Assembly (NCBI GenBank): GCA_937877605.1
Contig: CALFJA010000119.1
Coordinates: 1-11,082 of the forward strand
Direction of reading: 5' to 3'
Source of the DNA: an uncultured Prevotellaceae bacterium
GTDB taxonomy: Bacteria; Bacteroidota; Bacteroidia; Bacteroidales; Bacteroidaceae
Length of the DNA: 11,082 nt
The stretch's first letter is position 1. Each line of letters opens with the position of its first letter. Both the position numbers and the translations under genes were made by a program. This document shows, piece after piece, positions 5,818 through 11,082 of this stretch. Below the pieces are notes generated by a model that was not told the DNA's origin, ran no database searches, and was given only the letters and a program-made list of their open reading frames with translations.

Positions 5818-6819
5818 ATGCAAAAGCCAAAACGCAATATCGCCATTATCTGGGGGGGCGACTCCTCCGAGTTTGAAGTTTCCCGCCATTCGGCAGAAGG
5901 TCTCCACGCCGCTTTCGACAAGGAGCGTTACAATATCTATCTGGTCATGCTCCGTACAGGTGACTGGCATGTGGAGTTTGCCGACCAGACGACAGCCAAG
6001 ATTGACAAGAACGACTTTTCGTTCGTGCATAACGGCGAGACCGTCCACATCGATTTTGCCTACATAACCATCCACGGTACGCCTGGAGAAAACGGGCTCC
6101 TACAGGGTTACTTCGACCTGCTGCACATCCCGTACAGCACCTGCAGCGTGCTGGTCGAGGCCCTTACCTTTGACAAGTTCGTGCTGAACAACTACCTGCG
6201 GGGCTTTGGCTACAACATTGCCGACAGCATTTTGCTGCGCAAAGGGGTTCCCTGCCACCTCAGCCATCAACAAATCGTAGAGCGACTGGGGCTTCCCTGC
6301 TTTGTCAAACCGACGGCCGACGGTTCCAGTTTCGGCGTCTCTAAGGTGAAGACTGTCGAGCAGTTGCAACCTGCCTTGGAGGAAGCCTTCAAGCAGAACG
6401 ACGAAATCATGATTGAGAAATTCATGGACGGGACGGAGCTGGCAGTAGGATGCTACAAGACAAAGCAGAGGAGTGTGGTGCTTCCAGCCACTGAAGTGGT
6501 CAGCGAAAACGAGTTTTTCGACTACGATGCCAAGTATAACGGCCAGGTGGAAGAAATCACCCCGGCCCGCATCAGCCCCGAAACGGCACTGGAAGTGGCA
6601 CGCCTTACCAGTGAGATATACGACCTGCTTCACTGCAACGGCATTGTCCGCGTCGACTACATCGTCAGCAGGGAGGCCGACGGCAGCGACAAGGTGAACA
6701 TCCTGGAGGTGAATACCACGCCAGGCATGACCTCCACCAGTTTCATTCCCCAGCAGATGCGCGCAGCAGGTATAAACATTACTGAAGCATTAACAGAAAT
6801 AGTCGAGAATCAGTTTTAG
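5818..6819 (+). CDS. ddl: D-alanine--D-alanine ligase
   Basis: This 333-aa ATP-grasp enzyme joins two D-alanines using ATP in the cytoplasm, supplying the dipeptide end of peptidoglycan precursors. Visible motifs are GGDSSEFEVS (13-22, with E18 aligned to the conserved substrate-binding glutamate), HGTPGENG (86-93), CFVKPTADGSSFGVSK (161-176, ATP-binding lysine and glycine-rich loop), FFDYDAKY (233-240), and the metal ligands D280, E297 and N299 in ILEVNTTPGM. The frame stays open upstream into rluD, but ATG 5818 is the proper start because the IAIIWGGD strand follows directly and the gene then begins 13 nt after rluD. The next gene starts 3 nt after its stop. Confidence 0.97.
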   Translation: MQKPKRNIAIIWGGDSSEFEVSRHSAEGLHAAFDKERYNIYLVMLRTGDWHVEFADQTTAKIDKNDFSFVHNGETVHIDFAYITIHGTPGENGLLQGYFDLLHIPYSTCSVLVEALTFDKFVLNNYLRGFGYNIADSILLRKGVPCHLSHQQIVERLGLPCFVKPTADGSSFGVSKVKTVEQLQPALEEAFKQNDEIMIEKFMDGTELAVGCYKTKQRSVVLPATEVVSENEFFDYDAKYNGQVEEITPARISPETALEVARLTSEIYDLLHCNGIVRVDYIVSREADGSDKVNILEVNTTPGMTSTSFIPQQMRAAGINITEALTEIVENQF

Positions 6820-6822
6820 CCT

Positions 6823-7983
6823 ATGAAGTTGCAAGACATCCCACTTGAGTTTGCCGACATCCGTCCGTTCGAGCCGGAAGAGCTGCCTGCCGTCTTCGAC
6901 CGGCTGCTCAGCGACGCCCAGTTTGCCGCCGTCCTGCCTTTTGTCGACCCCGGCCAGCCGAAGGAGCACACCGCAGCGAGGCTCAGGAAGTGCGGCACCA
7001 ACCTGGAGTTCCAGAAAGAGTTTTGCTATCCTTTCCTTGAACAGCTCCTGTCGGAGAAGAGCACCGGCACCGACATCGATGCCTCGGCTGTGGACAACCG
7101 TCGCAACTACGCCTTCGTTTCCAACCACCGCGACATCGTGCTCGACTCCGCCTTGCTCTCCAAGTTGCTCATAGATGCAGGCTTCCAGACCACCTGCGAG
7201 ATTGCCATCGGCGACAACCTGCTGTCGCTGCCCTGGGTAAAGGATGTGGTACGCATCAACAAATCGTTCATCGTGGAGCGGTCGCTGCACCCGCGCCAGA
7301 TGCTGGTGGCCAGCAAGCGGCTGAGCGAATACATGCACTTCGTCATCAAGGAGAAGAACGACAACATCTGGATTGCACAGCGCGAGGGTCGCGCCAAGGA
7401 CTCGAACGACCTCACCCAGCCTGCCATTCTCAAGATGATGAGCATGGGAGGGACGGGCACCATCGCCGAGCGACTGATGCAGCTGCACATCGTCCCCCTG
7501 GCCATCAGCTACCAGTATGACCCCTGCGACATCCTGAAGGCACAGGAAATGCAGCTCCGCCGCGATGTGGAGGGATGGAAGAAGGGACCCAACGACGACA
7601 ACATCTCCATGAAGACGGGCATCCTTGGCTACAAAGGCAGGATACACTACCAATGCGCTCCCTGCATTGACGACTACCTGAAGCAACTCGACAAGGACAT
7701 TCCACGCACCGAAATATTCGACATCATCGCCGCACATATAGACCGCGAGATTCACCGCAACTACCTGCTCTTCCCCGACAACTATGCTGCCTGGGACCTA
7801 CTCGAGGGCAACGACCTCCACCGACAGCACTATACCGACGAGCAGAAACAGCAGTTTGAGGCCTATCTCTCCGGCCAGCTGGAGCGCGTCACCCTGGAGC
7901 ATCCAGACTGGGACTACCTGCGCCGCTGCCTGCTGACGATGTATGCCAACCCAGCCATCAACCACACGAAAGCCCTGTCATGA
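6823..7983 (+). CDS. PlsB/PlsC-like glycerolipid acyltransferase
   Basis: This 386-aa protein resembles the glycerol-3-phosphate / lysophosphatidate acyltransferase superfamily. Block I is VSNHRDIVLDS (99-109), with H102 as the likely catalytic base. Block III is QREGRAKDSNDLTQPAILKM (186-205), resembling the EGxRSR...QPK motif of PlsB. Block IV is IVPLAISYQYDP (223-234). It would transfer a fatty acyl group to a glycerol-phosphate or similar lipid precursor at the inner membrane, although no clear membrane span is visible. The spacing in block I is odd: the usual form is HX4D, whereas here the acidic residues after H102 are D104 and D108. It is longer than PlsC, with N- and C-terminal extensions. 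It overlaps the next gene by 4 nt (ATGA). Substrate is not known. Confidence 0.8.
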   Translation: MKLQDIPLEFADIRPFEPEELPAVFDRLLSDAQFAAVLPFVDPGQPKEHTAARLRKCGTNLEFQKEFCYPFLEQLLSEKSTGTDIDASAVDNRRNYAFVSNHRDIVLDSALLSKLLIDAGFQTTCEIAIGDNLLSLPWVKDVVRINKSFIVERSLHPRQMLVASKRLSEYMHFVIKEKNDNIWIAQREGRAKDSNDLTQPAILKMMSMGGTGTIAERLMQLHIVPLAISYQYDPCDILKAQEMQLRRDVEGWKKGPNDDNISMKTGILGYKGRIHYQCAPCIDDYLKQLDKDIPRTEIFDIIAAHIDREIHRNYLLFPDNYAAWDLLEGNDLHRQHYTDEQKQQFEAYLSGQLERVTLEHPDWDYLRRCLLTMYANPAINHTKALS

Positions 7984-8675
7984 GAAAACGCATAAGGACA
8001 TTACTCCTCACCATGGGTGCCATCGCCGCAGGCATGCTCCTGTCGTGCACCTCCAACGGCTACGATACCGGCGACGGAAGCCTCTCCTACCTGAAGAGCG
8101 AACTTGTGGAAGTACACACCTGTGCTGCCAGGACCATCGACCATGCCGTCAACGACGAAGATGTGCGGCTGAACCTGGGCCGGACGCTGACAGCCGACTG
8201 GGCTCCCGAGGGCGATGCCTACTACCGTGCGCTGCTCCACTACCAACTGCGCGGCGACGAGACCGCCGGCAACCCGCTGACGGTCGACCCCGTCTCGGTC
8301 AGCCGTGTGAGCCTGCTGTTGCCGAAGGAAGCGGCCGATGTGACCGACACCGCAACCGACCCGCTCGACCTTGAGAGTGCATGGGTGAGCAAGAACAACA
8401 AGTATCTGAACTTGCGCCTGGCACTGAAAAGCGGCCAGCAGGACGATGCAGCGGCACAGCAGACCGTCGGGCTGATGCACACCGCCACCGAAACCGACTC
8501 CGAAGGGCACCAGGTGGTCAGGCTGACGCTGCTACACAACCAGAACGGCGTGCCGCAGTACTATACCGTGACGACCTTTGCGAGCATCCCGTTCGAGGGA
8601 TATGCAGAGGGGACAAAAATCGTCATCGACATCAATACCTACAAAGGGGTCATACAAAAGACATTCACCCGATAG
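7980..8675 (+). CDS. NigD-like lipoprotein
   Basis: This 231-aa protein has a lipoprotein signal: basic start MRKRIR, hydrophobic core (8-20) and lipobox MLLSC with the lipidated cysteine at C23. The mature part follows the NigD-like pattern of Bacteroidetes, including the segment AWVSKNNKYLNLRLAL (134-149) and a C-terminal beta-rich part ending in GTKIVIDINTYKGV. NigD proteins are surface or periplasmic lipoproteins of unknown biochemical role; the first was named from a bacteriocin locus in Prevotella nigrescens, but most relatives are not linked to bacteriocins. It ends the operon and overlaps the acyltransferase gene by 4 nt. The envelope location is solid; the function is unknown. Confidence 0.85.
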   Translation: MRKRIRTLLLTMGAIAAGMLLSCTSNGYDTGDGSLSYLKSELVEVHTCAARTIDHAVNDEDVRLNLGRTLTADWAPEGDAYYRALLHYQLRGDETAGNPLTVDPVSVSRVSLLLPKEAADVTDTATDPLDLESAWVSKNNKYLNLRLALKSGQQDDAAAQQTVGLMHTATETDSEGHQVVRLTLLHNQNGVPQYYTVTTFASIPFEGYAEGTKIVIDINTYKGVIQKTFTR

Positions 8676-8701
8676 GGCTCACCGTTCGGCTCACCGCTCA
8701 A

Positions 8702-8734
8702 TCGAGGCTCTTCTGTTCGGCGGAAGGGCCTCGA
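8702..8734 (+). terminator. Strong hairpin after the five-gene operon
   Basis: TCGAGGC (8702-8708) pairs with GCCTCGA (8728-8734), continued inwards by TCTTCTG / CGGAAGG with G-U pairs and a UUCGG loop, giving about 14 pairs. There is no T run after it. It may work as an imperfect terminator or as a 3'-end stabiliser for the mRNA. Confidence 0.55.
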
Positions 8735-8749
8735 ATGTGTTTGGGAAAT

Positions 8750-9135
8750 GTCAAGATTGTTTACCTGCACACTATGTTTATGTGGCTCAAAATTGCCCAT
8801 TTTCCGGCAAGCGTCCGCCTTTATTGCTGGAAAACGCAAAAAATCGCGATTCTCGCTACCTATTGATAATCAAAGATTTACAGGAGTCCGTGCCGTCTTT
8901 GGGCAACATCCGTTTGGCAAGTGGGGTCCAGTCGGCAGGTGTTCGGGATCCAGATGGCAGGCAACCGGATGGGTTTCGCCGTGCATCTTCCGCCAAACAG
9001 AAATGCAAGTGAGCCCCAGTTGTGTCGGAGGAGGACCTGAAAGCGGCCGAAAACGGTGCCGTTTCCTTCCACATTCCACCTTCTGCCACCTTCAAATCCG
9101 ATTGCACACTTTTTGAAAATGTAAGGATTTTTTAC
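8750..9135 (+). repeat. 386-bp dispersed intergenic repeat, copy 2
   Basis: The block begins with GTCAAGATTGTTTAC (8750-8764) and ends with GTAAGGATTTTTTAC (9121-9135). It is the partner of the block at 201-588, which has the opposite strand sense. GTTTACCTGCACAC (8759-8772), GCAAAAAATCGC (8836-8847) and ATTGCACACT (9101-9110) are shared at offsets equal within 1 nt. Much of the rest is diverged. CAAGTGGGG (8918-8926) can pair with CCCCAGTTG (9014-9022) at 8 of 9 positions, in the same place as the perfect pairing in copy 1. No credible coding region is present. It occupies most of the 576-bp gap between the NigD-like gene and the threonine dehydrogenase gene. Confidence 0.75.
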
Positions 9136-9176
9136 TGTTTCGGCAATCCTGTTGCCCAGCGTAGCCATCTCTTCCG

Positions 9177-9216
9177 AAAGACAAAAGAAGCGAAACCTTT
9201 GGCAGGTCTCGCTTCT
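9177..9216 (-). terminator. Terminator of the threonine dehydrogenase gene
   Basis: On the minus strand, AGAAGCGA (9216-9209) pairs with TCGCTTCT (9193-9186), with a further 3-bp GGT/ACC stem after one mismatch and a 7-nt loop. It is followed by TTTTGTCTTTC. It lies 36 nt after the stop codon. Confidence 0.8.
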
Positions 9217-9251
9217 CCCATATAATATATATAAGGTATAGGTTGGACGGA

Positions 9252-10214
9252 TTATCCCCCGTGGTTAAGTTTCTGCTCCAGGTGCGAGAGCATGTCGGCC
9301 ACCATCTGCTCCATGTTGAAGAGCGGCTCCCAGTCCCACTCCTGCCGTGCGCAGGTGTCGTCCAGGCTGTCGGGCCAGCTGTCGGCAATGAGTTGTTTGA
9401 GCGGGTCCACCTCGTAGGTCATCTCAAACTGCGGCTTGTGCTTCTTTATCGCTGCGAAGATGTCCTCCGGTGCGAAGCTCATGGATGTCACATTGAACCC
9501 GTTACGGTGGACGAGCCGGCTGGGGTCAGCCTCCATCAGCCCGATGGCAGCATGCAGGGCGTCGGGCATGTACATCATGTCCATGCGGGTGCCTTCCCGC
9601 AGGGGGCATACGAACGGTTCACCCTTGACGGCACTGTAGAAGATGTCGACGGCATAGTCGGTGGTGCCTCCGCCGGGAGGCGTGACATAGGAGATGATGC
9701 CCGGGAAGCGCACCGAACGGGTGTCGACGCCGTATTTGTGGAAGTAGTAGTCGGAAAGCAGCTCCGTGGTCACCTTCGTGACACCGTAGATGGTGCGCGG
9801 ATGCTGGATGGTGTCCTGCGGAGTATGCTCTTTCGGGGTGTTCGAGCCGAACGATCCTATGCTCGACGGAGTGAATACCGCACACTGGTGCTGCCGTGCC
9901 ACCTCCAGGATGTTCAGCAGCCCGTCAATGCCTACATGCCATGCCAGCAAGGGTTTGCGCTCGGCAACCACAGAAAGCAGTGCCGCCAGGTTGTAGATGG
10001 TGTCTATATTGTATTTCGTCACCACATCGGACAGCATCTTTCCGTCGGTGACATCGGCCACGGCCGAGGGGCCGTCTTCCAGCAGATGGCCCGTAGGCTC
10101 GGCACCGGCAATATAGCCTGCCACCACATGACTGCCACCATAGCGCTTGCGAAGTTCACATGTCAGCTCCGAGCCAATCTGTCCGGTAGAGCCGATAACA
10201 AGAATGTTTTTCAT
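9252..10214 (-). CDS. L-threonine 3-dehydrogenase, SDR type
   Basis: This 320-aa enzyme of the extended short-chain dehydrogenase family oxidises L-threonine to 2-amino-3-ketobutyrate with NAD. The start carries the Rossmann glycine motif GSTGQIG (8-14). The active site is seen as TPSSIG (115-120, S117/S118) and YGVTK (143-147, Y143 and K147). The segment SYVTPPGGGTTDYAVDIF (175-192) is typical of SDR-type threonine dehydrogenases, in contrast to UDP-sugar epimerases. The frame is open for 35 more codons upstream, but MKNILVIG at 10214 is the natural start because the first beta strand begins there. The divergent neighbour encodes the next enzyme of the pathway, which strongly supports this assignment. 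An epimerase would be the alternative from domain content alone. Confidence 0.9.
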   Translation of the reverse strand: MKNILVIGSTGQIGSELTCELRKRYGGSHVVAGYIAGAEPTGHLLEDGPSAVADVTDGKMLSDVVTKYNIDTIYNLAALLSVVAERKPLLAWHVGIDGLLNILEVARQHQCAVFTPSSIGSFGSNTPKEHTPQDTIQHPRTIYGVTKVTTELLSDYYFHKYGVDTRSVRFPGIISYVTPPGGGTTDYAVDIFYSAVKGEPFVCPLREGTRMDMMYMPDALHAAIGLMEADPSRLVHRNGFNVTSMSFAPEDIFAAIKKHKPQFEMTYEVDPLKQLIADSWPDSLDDTCARQEWDWEPLFNMEQMVADMLSHLEQKLNHGG

Positions 10215-10261
10215 GATAAAAGTATTAACGCAATGCAAATTTTGTAATTTTTTTCCGTATC

Positions 10262-10269
10262 CAAGCATA
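10262..10269 (-). promoter_or_regulatory. Possible -7 element for the threonine dehydrogenase gene
   Basis: On the minus strand TATGCTTG matches TAnnTTTG at 7 of 8 positions, about 48 nt before the ATG. A TTTG lies 17 bp upstream, shorter than the usual 19-21 bp spacing. The call is weak. Confidence 0.3.
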
Positions 10270-10329
10270 AAGCACAAAAAAAATCGCAAAAAATCGGATA
10301 AAACAAGGCAAGGATTCAAAAAAACTCCG

Positions 10330-10337
10330 TTACTTTG
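10330..10337 (+). promoter_or_regulatory. Possible -7 element for kbl
   Basis: TTACTTTG matches TAnnTTTG at 7 of 8 positions, about 50 nt before the kbl ATG. No TTTG -33 element is visible. The 174-bp region between the two divergent genes is AT-rich and holds no other clear site. Confidence 0.35.
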
Positions 10338-10388
10338 TAGTAATCAAAAAACACGGCAATCGTAAAACCTCAATAACCTAATACCACT

Positions 10389-11082
10389 ATGTACGGAAAA
10401 ATGCAACAACACCTTCAGCAGACCCTTGCTGAGATTCGCGAGGCCGGCCTGTACAAGGAAGAACGGCTCATTGAAAGTCCCCAGCGCGCTGCCATTAGCG
10501 TGAAGGGGCAGGAAGTGCTCAACTTCTGCGCCAACAACTACCTCGGCCTGTCGGACAATCCACGCCTGATAGAGGCTTCCAAGCGCATGATGGACAGCCG
10601 TGGCTTCGGCATGTCGTCGGTGCGGTTCATCTGCGGGACGCAAGACATCCACAAAGAACTGGAGGCTGCCATCTCGGAATACTTCCACACGGACGACACC
10701 ATCCTCTATGCGGCCTGCTTCGATGCCAACGGCGGTGTGTTCGAACCCCTGCTCACGGCCGACGACGCCATCATCTCCGATGCGCTGAACCATGCCTCCA
10801 TCATCGACGGCGTGCGCCTCTGCAAGGCCAAACGCTATCGCTATGCCAATGCCGACATGGCCGAATTGGAGCGCTGTCTGCAGGAAGCACAGGAACAACG
10901 CTTCCGCATTATCGTCACCGACGGGGTATTCTCCATGGACGGCAATGTGGCTCCCATTGACAAAATCTGCGACCTGGCAGAGAAATACGATGCCCTCGTC
11001 ATGGTGGACGAGAGCCACTCGGCAGGCGTTGTGGGCGAGACTGGCCACGGCGTGAGCGAGTTCTTCAACACCTACGGCCGCG
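10389..11082 (+). CDS. kbl: Glycine C-acetyltransferase (2-amino-3-ketobutyrate CoA ligase), 3' end outside window
   Basis: This PLP enzyme splits 2-amino-3-ketobutyrate with CoA into glycine and acetyl-CoA. The reading frame is open from ATG 10389 to the window end, giving 231 residues of an expected 395 or so. Family motifs are NFCANNYLGLSDNP (45-58), RFICGTQDIHKELE (79-92), FDANGGVFEPLL (111-122), H135 in ALNHASIIDG (ring-stacking histidine), TDGVFSMDGNVAP (177-189), and VDESHSAGVVG (206-216) with D207 expected to contact the PLP ring nitrogen and H210. The Schiff-base lysine lies beyond the window. Related alpha-oxoamine synthases (BioF, HemA, serine palmitoyltransferase) share these motifs, but high similarity to Kbl and the divergent threonine dehydrogenase gene decide the call. 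Confidence 0.96.
   Translation, partial: MYGKMQQHLQQTLAEIREAGLYKEERLIESPQRAAISVKGQEVLNFCANNYLGLSDNPRLIEASKRMMDSRGFGMSSVRFICGTQDIHKELEAAISEYFHTDDTILYAACFDANGGVFEPLLTADDAIISDALNHASIIDGVRLCKAKRYRYANADMAELERCLQEAQEQRFRIIVTDGVFSMDGNVAPIDKICDLAEKYDALVMVDESHSAGVVGETGHGVSEFFNTYGR

Noticed and set aside
6790..7755. Minus-strand open frame of 321 codons opposite the acyltransferase gene
   Set aside because: Antisense shadow of a gene with good motifs; the translation has no recognisable domain.
8811..8820. Exact 10-mer GCGTCCGCCT in both repeat copies (also 367-376 on the minus strand)
   Set aside because: It sits at different offsets (62 and 213) in the two copies, so it is not a collinear match and could be chance.
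9243..10247. Plus-strand open frame of 334 codons opposite the threonine dehydrogenase gene
   Set aside because: It is the antisense shadow of a clear enzyme gene, caused by GC-rich third codon positions; the translation shows no recognisable domain.
10276..10298. Possible third fragment of the repeat (two close AAAAAATCGS words upstream of kbl)
   Set aside because: Only a short AT-rich word resembles the element core; ends and spacing are missing.
1..11082. CRISPR array, toxin-antitoxin, phage or defence genes
   Set aside because: No regularly spaced direct repeats and no matching proteins were found; the genes are core functions.

Overview
The window looks like core chromosome of a member of the Bacteroidales, most likely Prevotellaceae. 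The reasons are: promoters of the Bacteroidetes TTTG / TAnnTTTG type, few Shine-Dalgarno sequences, a tRNA gene without encoded CCA, an L34 protein with a short extra C-terminal tail, a NigD-like lipoprotein, and the gene order efp / rpmH / PASTA / rluD / ddl / acyltransferase. The species cannot be named from sequence alone.

Layout. Positions 1-52 are the 3' part of tRNA-Pro(CGG) with its own terminator. They are followed by a decayed second copy of the tRNA 3' end with a second terminator. Positions 201-588 hold a non-coding repeat. Positions 590-3445 carry four minus-strand genes: a macro-like small protein, radC, a membrane glycosyltransferase that overlaps radC by 4 nt, and efp. A divergent promoter region (3446-3650) then leads to rpmH (L34), which ends at a strong terminator. 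Positions 4022-8675 look like one five-gene operon with gaps of 13 nt or less: a PASTA membrane protein, an RluA/RluD-type pseudouridine synthase, D-Ala-D-Ala ligase, a PlsB/PlsC-like acyltransferase and a NigD-like lipoprotein. A hairpin and a second copy of the repeat (8750-9135) follow. The window ends with a divergent pair, threonine dehydrogenase (minus strand) and glycine C-acetyltransferase kbl (plus strand, cut by the window edge). Together these two convert threonine to glycine and acetyl-CoA.

The genes are mostly housekeeping: translation (efp, rpmH, rluD, tRNA), cell envelope (PASTA, ddl, acyltransferase, lipoprotein, glycosyltransferase) and amino-acid catabolism.

The most unusual signal is the pair of repeats, 388 and 386 bp long. 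They share their ends, a central 12-mer and a 10-mer near the 3' end at offsets equal to within 1-2 nt, while most of the sequence between is diverged. Each lies on the coding strand just after a gene, and both keep a long-range pairing although the paired sequences differ. This fits an old non-autonomous mobile element (MITE-like) or a dispersed structured RNA. No CRISPR array, transposase, phage gene or defence system was seen.
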